Shown: positions 1 to 7,352, counted from the stretch's first letter. The stretch is 9,215 nt of DNA from an uncultured Flavobacteriales bacterium (GCA_937996585.1 CALKUW010000320.1:1-9215); one strand, 5' to 3'. Numbers and translations: made by a program. The notes: generated from the letters alone by a model not told the origin.

Positions 1-327
1 ACAGCCGCAATCATAGATGGCGCCGGGACCGTTGCAAACACCACAGGCATCCGGCACACCGACACAGTCATCGTTGTCATCGCAGATGCCATCGCCGTCC
101 GCATCTGCCGTGCAGTCACCACCGCAGACACCGATGGCATCGAGCTGCTGGCAGGAGCCGTCATCGTCCGTTGCGGTCGCATCGTAGTTGCAGGCCGTCT
201 CATCGGTACATCCGGCGACCTCGTCCTCGTCGCAGATGCCATCGCCATCGCTGTCGTTCAGGCAGTTGCCGTCGCAGTCCTCACCTGCCGCCGGGTAGAC
301 GCAGGCCGGGTTGCCGCCACCGCCGCC
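1..327 (-). repeat. Cys/Asp-rich repeat block 3, cut by the window edge
   Basis: This third block starts after the linker CGGGGGNP. It holds a shortened unit ending in DSDGDGICDEDE, a CTDETACNYDATATDDDGSC motif (ACNY part near 178-210), a partial unit from DAIGVCGGDC, and a new full unit that begins at 51 and runs off the left edge in frame. The array therefore continues beyond the window. Confidence 0.85.
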
Positions 328-3300
328 GCAGTTGGCGTCGATCGGCAGGCTCAGGGTGATGTAGTTGTCATTGTCACCGGCCGGGAAGACCTGGACATTG
401 ACCGTACCGCTGATGTCACCGTCCGTTGTCAGCTGGGCCAGCAGCACTGTGCCATCCGCAGCGGGCAGTCCGTTGACATCCCCGTTCAGGATGTACCACA
501 CGCTGCCGACCTCATCGTCCATGACGATGTTTCCGCCAGGAACGCCGCCACCGGGTTCGAAGACCAACGACCAGTTCTGCTGGGGAGAGTTCACCACGGA
601 AGCTGCGCTTTCGCCAGCGTTGGCATCAGCGGGCCCATCGATGCCGATGGTCACCCAGCTGTCGTGGTTCAGGTCCGGGAAAGCCGGCAACAACAGGGGA
701 TTCACATTCTCAGGGGTAATGCCGCCAAGGATGTTCTGGTAGAAGTTCGTGGTTGTGGTGATGTTGAGCGGGTCGTCGATGTTGCCATACACCGCCGTCA
801 CGAAATCCGCGGGGTCCTCCGTGTGGAGGTACAGGCGGTAGGTGGTCATGCCCGCCACTTCGCCTGCCGTGTGCGTGGCGATGGTGCGCAGCTCGACGCA
901 GTAGCCGTCTGAACTGGGCGGAGCCTCGAAGGGCAGCGCATCCGGATCGTAGTTGCAGGCCTCGGGGTCGTCGCATCCCGGCTCCTCGAGGTCATCACAG
1001 ATGCCGTTGCCGTTCACGTCTGCCGTGCAGCTTCCGCCACATACGCCGAGGGCATCCACCTGGTTGCCATCGCAGTCGCAATCACCGGCAGGGATGTCCG
1101 CACAGCCGCATTCGTAGATCTCACCCGGGCCGTTGCAGACACCACAAGCGTCGGGTGCCCCGATACAGTCGTCCACATCATCACAGATGCCGTCGCCATC
1201 CGAGTCCGCAGTGCAATCACCGCCGCAAACTCCGATGGCATCGAGTTGGTTGCCATTGCAGTCGCAGTCGCCGGCCGGAATGTCATCACAACCGCACTCA
1301 CCGGTTGCGCCCGGACCGTTGCACACGCCGCAAGCGTCCACCACGCCGATGCAGTCGTCCACATCGTCACAGATGCCATCGCTGTCGGCATCGGCCGTAC
1401 AATCTCCACCACACACACCTAGGGCGTCTGCCTGGTTGCCATCGCAATCGCAATCACCGGCAGGGATGGGATCACACCCGCAGTCATAGATGGCGCCGGG
1501 TCCGTTGCAGACACCGCAAGCATCGATGGTGCCCACGCAGTCGTCCACATCGTCGCAGATACCGTCCGCATCCGCATCCGCAGTGCAGTCACCATCGCAC
1601 ACACCCAGGGCATCGTCGTAAACGCAGGTATCACCTCCACCGCCACCGGAGCAGCCGACTCCAACGCCGAGAGGCAGGGTCAGCACCAGGAAGTTGTCGT
1701 TGTCCCCCTGCGGGAACACCTGCACGTTGAGGGTGCCTGACAGGTCCCCATCCGTCGTGAACTGGCCGAGCAGCACGCGCCCATCAGCATCCGGGAAACC
1801 GTTGGAATCCCCATTCAGGACGTACCACACGCCGCCGACAGCATCGTTCATGACGATGTTGCCACCGGGGGCACCGCCACCCGGCTCGAATTGAAGTGCC
1901 CAGTTCTGGTTGGGGGAATTCACAGCGGACACTGCACTCTCACCCGCCGTCGCATCCGCAGGACCATCAATGCCGATGGTGATCCAGGAGTCGTAGTTGA
2001 GGTCGGGATACACCGGTATCAGCAAGGGGTTGATGTTCTCTGTGGTCACACCACCGAGCAGGGCCTGGAAAAAGCTCGTCGTCGTCGTGACGTCCAATGG
2101 GGTCACGGAATTTCCAGATACGGAGGTCACGAAATCCGTCGGGAACAGGGTCTGCATGTAGACCCGCATGCAGCTGTATCCGGTCAGGTCCACGGTACCG
2201 AGGGCACCGACAAGCACACCGATATCCGAAGACACCACCTCGGTCACAAGGCAGTAATCGGTAATGGGGCCATTGTCCACCGGCTCCGCGAAGGGGTCGT
2301 AGTTGCACGCCTCAGGGTCCGCGCAACCGCTGCCCTCCACGTTGTCGCATACGCCGTTGCCATCGAGGTCGGCCGGGCAATCACCGCCGCACACGCCAAT
2401 GGCATCGAGCTGACCGCCATTGCAGTCGCAATCGCCGGCGGGAATGTCCGAGCATCCGCAGTCGTAGATGGCGCCGGGACCATTGCAAATGCCACACGCA
2501 TCGACTGCACCCACGCAGTCGTCGACATCGTCGCAGATGCCGTCCGCATCGGCATCCGCCGTGCAAGACCCTCCACAGACACCGAGCGCATCGGCCTGAT
2601 TGCCATCGCAGTCGCAGTCACCTGCGGGAATGCCGCCACCGCCGCACACACCGCATTCATCCACCACATTGCCATCGCAATCGCAATCGCCCGCCGGGAT
2701 GTCGGCACAGCCGCACTCGTAGATTTCACCGGGACCGTCGCAAACGCCGCAGGCGTCCAGCTGGGCACAGGAGCCGTCGTCGTCGGTCGCGTTCGGGTTG
2801 TAGTTGCAAGCCGAGGCGTCCGTACACCCCGCCGTCTCATCCGTGTCACAGATGCCATCACCGTCCACATCGGACGTGCAGTCACCGCCGCAGACGCCCA
2901 CGGCATCGAGTTGGCCTCCATTGCAGTCGCAATCACCCGCGGGAATGTCAGCACAGCCACACTCATAGATCTCGCCAGGGCCATTGCACACGCCACAGGC
3001 ATCCAATGCCCCAATACAATCGTCGTCATCGTCACAGATGCCATCGCTGTCCGCATCGGCGGCACAGGTTCCGCCACAAACACCAATCGCATCCAGTTGA
3101 CCACCGTTGCAATCGCAATCACCCGCAGGGATGTCCGTGCAGCCGCATTCGTAGATGGGACCGGGGCCATCGCAAACGCCACATTCATCGGGGTAAGTGC
3201 ATTCCTCGGGAGCAGCCTGACAGGCATTCTCGATGGAAAGCGTCACTGCCGTAGCATCACCGCCGTTCGGGAAATATTGCACATTCAGCGTTCCTCCGAG

Positions 3301-3927
3301 GGTGCCATCCGTGGTCAACTGCGCAAGCAGGACACGGTTGTCCGCATTGGGGAAGCCATTGGCGTCACCGTTGAAGATGTACCAGATACCGCCCACGACA
3401 TCGTTGATGACGATGTCTCCGCCGGCAGCCCCACCGCCTGGATCAAAAGCCGTGATCCAATCCTGGTTCGGGGAGGCGATCAGGCTGGGAGCGGCTTCTC
3501 CAGCCGTTCCATCTGCGGATTCGGACAGACCAATCGTGACATAGCTGTCGTAGATGAGCTCCGGGAAACTGGCAAACAACAGCGGATTCTGGGGCTGTGC
3601 AGAGGCACCACCCAGCGGATGATGATAGAAGCTCGTCGTGGTGGTCAGCGTCAAGGGCGTCGCCTCATTGCCGAAGACCGAGGTCACGAAATCGGCTGGT
3701 CCTTCAGCCTGGAAATAGATGCGGTAAGTGGTCATGCCCGCCAGGTCACCGGCCGTGTGTTCCATGACCGTCTCCACGAAGAGACAGGGGGCATCAAAAA
3801 CCCCGCCGGTGGAGGCAGGGTTGTAATTGCAGGCCGTGGGGTCGGAACAGTTCTGGGCCGTGGCGAAACCGGCACAACAGAAAGCAAAAGCGACCGCACA
3901 AATTGAAGGAATCAAGTGCTTCATCAT
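1..3927 (-). CDS. Giant secreted mosaic protein with Cys-rich repeats, 3' end outside window
   Basis: The frame is open for 1309 codons from 3927 to the window edge with no stop, so the C-terminus is missing. Two start codons lie in tandem (3927 and 3924); I give the first, and neither has a Shine-Dalgarno. Residues 1-24 form a Sec signal peptide (Lys3-His4, a hydrophobic stretch, then Ala-Thr-Ala before Gln25). It is not a lipobox despite Cys17-Cys18. The mature protein alternates three homologous modules (about 51-236, 561-759, 1011-1200) with Cys/Asp-rich blocks (237-560, 760-1010, 1201 onward). A CxDPxACNYxP motif precedes each module. The Cys blocks contain DxDxDGxxDxxD stretches like the calcium loops of thrombospondin type 3 repeats. 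By analogy with similar Bacteroidota proteins I infer a cell-surface or secreted, possibly adhesive, calcium-stabilised protein exported by the type IX system. The sorting domain that would show this is not in view. It is separated from ligA by a terminator-like hairpin, so it is probably transcribed on its own. The reading frame is certain; the function is not known. Confidence 0.95.
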   Translation of the reverse strand, partial: MMKHLIPSICAVAFAFCCAGFATAQNCSDPTACNYNPASTGGVFDAPCLFVETVMEHTAGDLAGMTTYRIYFQAEGPADFVTSVFGNEATPLTLTTTTSFYHHPLGGASAQPQNPLLFASFPELIYDSYVTIGLSESADGTAGEAAPSLIASPNQDWITAFDPGGGAAGGDIVINDVVGGIWYIFNGDANGFPNADNRVLLAQLTTDGTLGGTLNVQYFPNGGDATAVTLSIENACQAAPEECTYPDECGVCDGPGPIYECGCTDIPAGDCDCNGGQLDAIGVCGGTCAADADSDGICDDDDDCIGALDACGVCNGPGEIYECGCADIPAGDCDCNGGQLDAVGVCGGDCTSDVDGDGICDTDETAGCTDASACNYNPNATDDDGSCAQLDACGVCDGPGEIYECGCADIPAGDCDCDGNVVDECGVCGGGGIPAGDCDCDGNQADALGVCGGSCTADADADGICDDVDDCVGAVDACGICNGPGAIYDCGCSDIPAGDCDCNGGQLDAIGVCGGDCPADLDGNGVCDNVEGSGCADPEACNYDPFAEPVDNGPITDYCLVTEVVSSDIGVLVGALGTVDLTGYSCMRVYMQTLFPTDFVTSVSGNSVTPLDVTTTTSFFQALLGGVTTENINPLLIPVYPDLNYDSWITIGIDGPADATAGESAVSAVNSPNQNWALQFEPGGGAPGGNIVMNDAVGGVWYVLNGDSNGFPDADGRVLLGQFTTDGDLSGTLNVQVFPQGDNDNFLVLTLPLGVGVGCSGGGGGDTCVYDDALGVCDGDCTADADADGICDDVDDCVGTIDACGVCNGPGAIYDCGCDPIPAGDCDCDGNQADALGVCGGDCTADADSDGICDDVDDCIGVVDACGVCNGPGATGECGCDDIPAGDCDCNGNQLDAIGVCGGDCTADSDGDGICDDVDDCIGAPDACGVCNGPGEIYECGCADIPAGDCDCDGNQVDALGVCGGSCTADVNGNGICDDLEEPGCDDPEACNYDPDALPFEAPPSSDGYCVELRTIATHTAGEVAGMTTYRLYLHTEDPADFVTAVYGNIDDPLNITTTTNFYQNILGGITPENVNPLLLPAFPDLNHDSWVTIGIDGPADANAGESAASVVNSPQQNWSLVFEPGGGVPGGNIVMDDEVGSVWYILNGDVNGLPAADGTVLLAQLTTDGDISGTVNVQVFPAGDNDNYITLSLPIDANCGGGGGNPACVYPAAGEDCDGNCLNDSDGDGICDEDEVAGCTDETACNYDATATDDDGSCQQLDAIGVCGGDCTADADGDGICDDNDDCVGVPDACGVCNGPGAIYDCGC
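328..897 (-). repeat. Repeated module A, copy 3 (residues about 1011-1200)
   Basis: This third copy starts like copy 1 (HTAGEVAGMTTYRLY) and continues like copy 2 (ITIGIDGPADA-type block read here as VTIGIDGPADA, FEPGGGVPGGNIVMDD, QVFPAGDNDN). It therefore ties the other two together as members of one family. A Gly-rich linker (CGGGGGNP) follows before the next Cys-rich block. The mixture of copy-1-like and copy-2-like segments is visible by eye; whether it reflects recombination or just conservation cannot be told without an alignment. Confidence 0.85.
898..1650 (-). repeat. Cys/Asp-rich repeat block 2 (three full units plus a partial one)
   Basis: After a Gly-rich linker and a partial unit (from about 1630, DALGVCDGDC...), three full units begin at 1524, 1338 and 1152. 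Both spacings are exactly 186 nt. The middle unit has ATGECGC in place of the usual AIYDCGC or EIYECGC. Most nucleotide differences between units fall at synonymous third positions (GAT/GAC, TGC/TGT, GGC/GGT). The block ends with CDDPEACNYDP at 943-975 before module A copy 3. Role inferred: a rigid, calcium-bound, disulfide-bonded spacer between modules. Confidence 0.9.
1651..2247 (-). repeat. Repeated module A, copy 2 (residues about 561-759)
   Basis: This second copy is collinear with copies 1 and 3: TDFVTSVSGN, DVTTTTSFF, NPLLIPVYPDL, YDSWITIGIDGPADA, SPNQNW, FEPGGGAPGGNIVMND, GGVWYVLNGDSNGFP, LLGQFTTDG, GTLNVQVFPQGDNDN. Its N-terminal part differs, with a longer stretch (IGVLVGALGTVDLTGYSCMRVY) where the other copies have HTAGxxAGMTTYR. 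That accounts for its greater length, 199 residues against 186 and 190. A Gly-rich linker (SGGGGGD) follows it. Confidence 0.85.
2248..3219 (-). repeat. Cys/Asp-rich repeat block 1 (four units)
   Basis: Four units begin at 3189, 3003, 2757 and 2502. The consensus opens with D-A-C-G-V-C-x-G-P-G-x-I-Y-x-C-G-C, then xDIPAGDCDC, then a GVCGG motif and DxDxDGICDDxDDC. A full unit has about ten cysteines in pairs (CxxC, CxC), consistent with disulfide bonding outside the cytoplasm. The first spacing is 186 nt (62 codons). Unit 2 is extended by an ACNYNPNATDDDGSC insert, and unit 3 carries an internal 23-residue duplication. The block ends with CADPEACNYDP at 2294-2325, just before module A copy 2. 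The acidic loops resemble thrombospondin type 3 calcium sites. Confidence 0.9.
3220..3777 (-). repeat. Repeated module A, copy 1 (residues about 51-236)
   Basis: This is the first of three homologous modules in the secreted protein. Shared landmarks in order are AGMTTYRIY near the start, PADFVTSVFGN, TLTTTTSFY, NPLLFASFPEL, YDSYVTIGL, ASPNQDW, FDPGGGAAGGDIV, GGIWYIFNGDANGFP, RVLLAQLTTDG and GTLNVQYFP. The pattern of alternating hydrophobic residues and glycines suggests a beta-sandwich. This copy is the most divergent of the three: it has SESADGTAGEA where the other two have IDGPADA, and no poly-Gly linker follows it. I do not recognise the family by name. Confidence 0.85.
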
Positions 3928-3960
3928 CAATGATTAAGGTTCTACAATATAAGCGATTGG
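3928..3960 (-). promoter_or_regulatory. Possible promoter of the secreted-protein gene
   Basis: The gap is AT-rich compared with its surroundings. On the minus strand TATATTGT (3944-3951) is a partial match to the Bacteroidota -7 element TAnnTTTG. A TTGG lies 24 nt upstream of it and is only a weak -33 candidate. The implied leader would be very short, about 10 nt. No Shine-Dalgarno precedes the start codon, as is common in this phylum. This is a tentative call. Confidence 0.25.
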
Positions 3961-4013
3961 ACTGGAATGTCCGTGCCAAGGACAAAGTGCCCAAAACGTA
4001 AGAATCATCTGAC

Positions 4014-4038
4014 AAAACCTGCCTGCGTAACAGGCTGG
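4014..4038 (-). terminator. Rho-independent-type terminator after ligA
   Basis: On the minus strand, starting 5 nt after the ligA stop codon, CC-A-GCCTG pairs with CAGGC-A-GG around a TTACG loop. The 5-bp core is perfect; one A-A mismatch and two further G-C pairs extend it. TTTTG follows directly. The T-run is short, so efficiency may be modest. The position fits the end of the parC-to-ligA transcription unit. The opposite strand has no T-run, so it should work in one direction only. Confidence 0.6.
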
Positions 4039-4043
4039 GATGA

Positions 4044-6059
4044 TCAGGAATCGAGCATGGACATGAAGGCCTGTTCGGTCAGGATGGTCACGCCGAGGCG
4101 CTCCGCCTTCTCCCGTTTGGAAGGACCCATCTTCTCTCCGGCGATCAGGTAATCCGTCTTGCCGGAAACACCGCCCAGCAAGCGCCCGCCATGCTGTTCC
4201 ACGAGTCTTTTCAACTCGTCCCGCGGGATGCTGAAAACACCACTGACCACAAAACTCCGGTCCTCGAGGACCTGGCTGGTCGGCCCCTCTTCGCTGCGTT
4301 CCACCTCGAATTTCAACCCGGCGCGTTCCAGCCTGGCCAGCCGTGTCAGGTTGCGGTCGTCGGCCATCCATTGGACCACGGATGCAGCAATGGCAGGTCC
4401 AACAACGTCCAATTCGATCAGCTCTCGTTCAGGAGCAGCCATCAAGGCACGAAGGGAACCAAAATGGCGCGCCAACCGCTTGGCCACGGTCTCGCCCACA
4501 TGACGGATGCCCAGCCCGAACAGCACGCGCTCGAAAGGAATCTCCTTTGATGCCGCTATGCCGGCGATCAGGTTGCCCGCCCGCTTCTCCCCCATTCTGT
4601 CGAGGGTGAGCAGCGGCTCCACCGTCAGATCATAGAGGTCGGCCACATCCCGGATCAACCCGGCCGCCCAGAGCTGTTCCACCCCTTCCGTTCCCAAGCC
4701 GTCAATGTTCAGGGCCCGACGTGAGGCAAAATGCTCGATGCCCCCCTTGATCTGCTCGGGACACCCTGTGGCATTGGGACAGTAATGACGGGCTTCATCC
4801 TCTCCCCGTTCCAGTCCTGCCCCGCAGTCGGGACAGTGGGTGGCGTAAACATGGGGAACGCTCCCTTCCGGCCGCTCCTCGAGGACCACGCCGACCACCT
4901 TGGGGATGATCTCGCCGCCCTTCTCCACGCGGACCATGTCGCCTTCCCGAATGTCAAGCAGGGCAATCTGATCGGCATTGTGCAGTGACGCCTTGCCCAC
5001 CGTCGTTCCCGCGATCGGGACCGGCTCGAGGTGTGCCACGGGCGTAATGGCCCCCGTGCGCCCCACCTGGTAGGCGATGCGCTCCAAACGTGTGAGCCCC
5101 TGTTCCGTTTCGAACTTGTAGGCCAGGGCCCAGCGGGGTGCCTTGGCCGTGGACCCGAGGGTGCGACGTTGGGCATGGTCATCGACCTTGATGACCACCC
5201 CGTCGATGGCGAAGGGCAATTGCTGCCGGGCCTCATCCCAATGGACGAGGAAGGCCATCACACCCTCGACATCTCGGGCCACCTCAAATGCGCGCTCCAA
5301 GACCAAGGGCGTCTTGAAACCCCAGCGCTCCGCAGCACGGACCCCTTCGTCGTGCCCCTCAATCCCGAATACTGCCGGGTCATCCAACAGCACACCGTAG
5401 AGGAAGCAGTCCAGCCCCCGGCGCGCCACCTCGGCGCTGTCCTGCAGCTTCAAGGTGCCCGCTGCGGTGTTGCGCGGATTGGCAAAGAGCTTCTCTCCTT
5501 TCTCCTTCCGCTGGGCATTCAACGCCTCGAATGCGGCGAAAGGCAGGATGATCTCGCCACGGATTTCCAGCGATTCCGGGGCAGATTCGGGCAGGGTCAA
5601 GGGAATGGTCCGGATGGTCCTCACGTTGGTCGTGATGTCCTCACCGATGGTGCCGTCGCCCCGGGTCAATGCCCGCACGAGTTGGCGATCCCGGTACTGC
5701 AATGCAATGGCCACACCGTCATACTTGAGCTCGCAAGTGAAACGGGTGTCGCCCGCCGATTCCCGGTGGATCCGATCCGCCCACTCCTCCACCTCCTCCC
5801 GGCTGTAGCTGTTGGCCAGTGAAAGCATCGGCCGGCTGTGGGGCACCTTCTCGAATTGGTCGGTGAACCCGCCGCCCACGCGCTGCGTCGGGCTGTTCGG
5901 GTCGGCCAGGTCGGGGCGAGTGGATTCAAGGAGGGCCAATTCCGCCAGCAGAGCGTCAAACTCGCGGTCGCTGATGGTCGGCTGGGCCAACACATAGTAC
6001 CGGTGATTGTGCGCGTGCAACGTGCGGCGCAACTCCGCGATGCGTTCCTCTTCCTGCAT
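4044..6059 (-). CDS. ligA: NAD-dependent DNA ligase LigA
   Basis: This 671-residue protein has the full length and layout of bacterial LigA (EC 6.5.1.2), which seals 5'-phosphate/3'-hydroxyl nicks during replication and repair using NAD+. The N-terminal Ia-like region contains HRYYV...ISDREFDALL (about 19-38), which binds the NMN half of NAD+. The adenylation domain carries CELKYDG with catalytic Lys112, then TRGDGTIGEDIT (132-143), EIRGEI (165-170) and ANPRNTAAGTLK (193-204). FAIDGVVIKV (283-292) and the OB fold with VGRTGAITPVA follow. The zinc finger uses Cys409, Cys412, Cys427 and Cys433. Helix-hairpin-helix repeats (about 440-580) and a C-terminal BRCT domain (about 597-671, with GGxxxxxVSGKTDYLIAG) complete it. 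It starts 13 nt after prmC stops, so it is probably co-transcribed, and is followed by a hairpin terminator. No missing motif was seen, and it is very likely functional and essential. Confidence 0.98.
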   Translation of the reverse strand: MQEEERIAELRRTLHAHNHRYYVLAQPTISDREFDALLAELALLESTRPDLADPNSPTQRVGGGFTDQFEKVPHSRPMLSLANSYSREEVEEWADRIHRESAGDTRFTCELKYDGVAIALQYRDRQLVRALTRGDGTIGEDITTNVRTIRTIPLTLPESAPESLEIRGEIILPFAAFEALNAQRKEKGEKLFANPRNTAAGTLKLQDSAEVARRGLDCFLYGVLLDDPAVFGIEGHDEGVRAAERWGFKTPLVLERAFEVARDVEGVMAFLVHWDEARQQLPFAIDGVVIKVDDHAQRRTLGSTAKAPRWALAYKFETEQGLTRLERIAYQVGRTGAITPVAHLEPVPIAGTTVGKASLHNADQIALLDIREGDMVRVEKGGEIIPKVVGVVLEERPEGSVPHVYATHCPDCGAGLERGEDEARHYCPNATGCPEQIKGGIEHFASRRALNIDGLGTEGVEQLWAAGLIRDVADLYDLTVEPLLTLDRMGEKRAGNLIAGIAASKEIPFERVLFGLGIRHVGETVAKRLARHFGSLRALMAAPERELIELDVVGPAIAASVVQWMADDRNLTRLARLERAGLKFEVERSEEGPTSQVLEDRSFVVSGVFSIPRDELKRLVEQHGGRLLGGVSGKTDYLIAGEKMGPSKREKAERLGVTILTEQAFMSMLDS

Positions 6060-6072
6060 GGGTCGATGTGGA

Positions 6073-6984
6073 TCAGGGGCGAATCAGGCGAACCGCCCTT
6101 TCGGCACCCTGAAGGTCGCAGAGGACCTCGGAATCCCCCACTTCGAGTTGCCAACAATTCGCCACCTCCCGGGTGAATTCCGCATGGCACTCGGCCACCA
6201 TGCCCCCTCCGGGTCGGAGGTGATGCAGGGCCCGCTGCGCGAGGGCGCGATAGAAAATCAGCGGATCGGAATCGGGCACGAACAGGGCCAGGCCCGGCTC
6301 CCTGTCGCGCACATGTGGCGCCATGGAAATCGCCTCGGATCGGGGGATGTAGGGCGGATTGCTTACGATGCCATGCACGCAATCAGGCCAATCTGCCGCC
6401 TGGGGGTCCAACGCATCCGCCAGCACCCAATGGACATCCAGGCCCAAGTCCTTTGCATTCTTCCTCGCGAGCTCCAATGCGGCTTCGGAAATGTCCATGC
6501 CCCAGACTTCCCAACGCGGTCGCGCCGCCTTGATGGCCAGTGCCATGCACCCCGTGCCCGTGCCCACATCCACCACCCGGACGTTGCCGGGTTCATGTCC
6601 CTGTGCCACCGCTTCCATGCCCTCGAGGAACCATTGCACGACCTCCTCGGTTTCGGGCCGGGGAATGAGGGCTTCCGGACCGCAAGCGATGCGCAGTCCG
6701 CGAAAGTCCGTCCAACCCAACGCGTGTTGCACGGGGATGCCCGCGAGCACCTGGTCGAGCCAATGGCCAATCCGGTTCAGCTCCGCTTCGTCGTAGCGGC
6801 GCTCCAGCACGTCGAGCACGGTCCTGCTGCGGTCGTCCACCCCAGCCATGATGCGGTCCGCCATGGCAGCACACTCCCTGGGGTCGCCGAGCATGGAACC
6901 GCCCGCTTCCATCAGCACGCCTGCCAACCATTGTCGGATGCTGGGATCCGAATTGTCCCCGGGAAAGCCGGACCAACGCCGCAT
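6073..6984 (-). CDS. prmC: Peptide chain release factor N5-glutamine methyltransferase PrmC
   Basis: This 303-residue class I SAM-dependent methyltransferase of the HemK/PrmC family (EC 2.1.1.297) methylates the glutamine of the GGQ motif in release factors RF1/RF2. An N-terminal helical domain (about 1-80) that contacts the release factor is followed by GIPVQHALG (82-90) and LIPRPETE (106-113). SAM motif I is VDVGTGTGCMALAI (138-151), and an acidic residue in WGMDIS (161-166) binds the ribose. The catalytic signature is NPPY (209-212), followed by EPGLALF (229-235). NPPY together with the LIPRPETE block separates PrmC from other N-methyltransferases such as PrmB. The start is 5 nt after the mgsA stop, which supports this ATG and co-transcription. 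It is slightly longer than the E. coli protein (277 residues), with the extra length at the N-terminus, so a later start is possible but less likely. Confidence 0.95.
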   Translation of the reverse strand: MRRWSGFPGDNSDPSIRQWLAGVLMEAGGSMLGDPRECAAMADRIMAGVDDRSRTVLDVLERRYDEAELNRIGHWLDQVLAGIPVQHALGWTDFRGLRIACGPEALIPRPETEEVVQWFLEGMEAVAQGHEPGNVRVVDVGTGTGCMALAIKAARPRWEVWGMDISEAALELARKNAKDLGLDVHWVLADALDPQAADWPDCVHGIVSNPPYIPRSEAISMAPHVRDREPGLALFVPDSDPLIFYRALAQRALHHLRPGGGMVAECHAEFTREVANCWQLEVGDSEVLCDLQGAERAVRLIRP

Positions 6985-6989
6985 GGCGC

Positions 6990-7352
6990 TCAGGTGATGT
7001 TGCGGGCGATGAGCTCTGCAGTAGCCGGGTTGGTGGCCAGCGGAATGTTGTAGACGTCACAGAGCCGCAAGAGCATGTTGATGTCAGGCTCGTGTGGATG
7101 CTTGCCCATGGGATCACGGAAGAAAATCACGCCTCCCACTTGCCCTTCGGTGATGCGGGAGGCAATCTGGGCGTCCCCGCCCTTGGGGCCGGAAGCCACC
7201 GTCTCCACATTGAACCCTTCAGCCTTCAGCCGGCTTCCCGTCGTGTGGGTCGCGATGGTCGGCACCTTGGAGAAGAACTTTTTGAACCGCAAGACGAATT
7301 CCACCAGTTCCGCTTTCTTGCCGTCGTGGGCGATGAGGGCGATGTACTTCAT
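6990..7352 (-). CDS. mgsA: Methylglyoxal synthase MgsA (short form)
   Basis: This enzyme (EC 4.2.3.3) converts dihydroxyacetone phosphate to methylglyoxal and phosphate, a bypass that relieves triose-phosphate build-up when phosphate is limiting. Conserved elements are IALIAHD (His9, Asp10), ATHTTG (34-39), the phosphate-binding SGPKGGD with catalytic Asp60 (Asp71 in E. coli), FFRDP with Asp80, HPHEPD with His87 and Asp90, and ATNPATAELI near the end. At 120 residues it stops just after that last motif. E. coli MgsA has 152 residues, so both a short N-terminal extension and the C-terminal tail are absent. Its ATG overlaps the amylase stop codon by one base (TGATG), which suggests translational coupling. 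Identity is firm; loss or change of phosphate allostery is an inference from the missing tail. Confidence 0.95.
   Translation of the reverse strand: MKYIALIAHDGKKAELVEFVLRFKKFFSKVPTIATHTTGSRLKAEGFNVETVASGPKGGDAQIASRITEGQVGGVIFFRDPMGKHPHEPDINMLLRLCDVYNIPLATNPATAELIARNIT

Noticed and set aside
1..3219. Regularly spaced repeats that could suggest a CRISPR array
   Set aside because: The spacing is 186 nt, the whole stretch is in one coding frame, repeats differ at synonymous sites, and there are no short identical repeats with unique spacers.
2244..3227. A 327-codon minus-strand frame inside the secreted-protein gene
   Set aside because: It is the same strand read in another frame. Its Met/Ala/Thr/Arg-rich sequence is a frame-shifted shadow of the Cys-rich repeats, and the true frame runs straight through.
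1891..3906. A 671-codon open frame on the plus strand opposite the secreted-protein gene
   Set aside because: It is rich in Val, Ile, Ala, Thr and Arg runs that are the antisense of repeated Asp, Gly and Cys codons, and it shows no domain or motif. The opposite strand has a signal peptide, paired cysteines, calcium-loop motifs and three homologous modules, with changes at synonymous positions, so the minus-strand frame is the coding one.
5031..5822. A 263-codon plus-strand frame opposite ligA
   Set aside because: It lies entirely antisense to the well conserved LigA adenylation and OB domains and has no recognisable features.
6007..7053. A 348-codon plus-strand frame opposite prmC
   Set aside because: It is antisense to PrmC with its NPPY and SAM motifs and extends across two gene junctions; no domain is visible.
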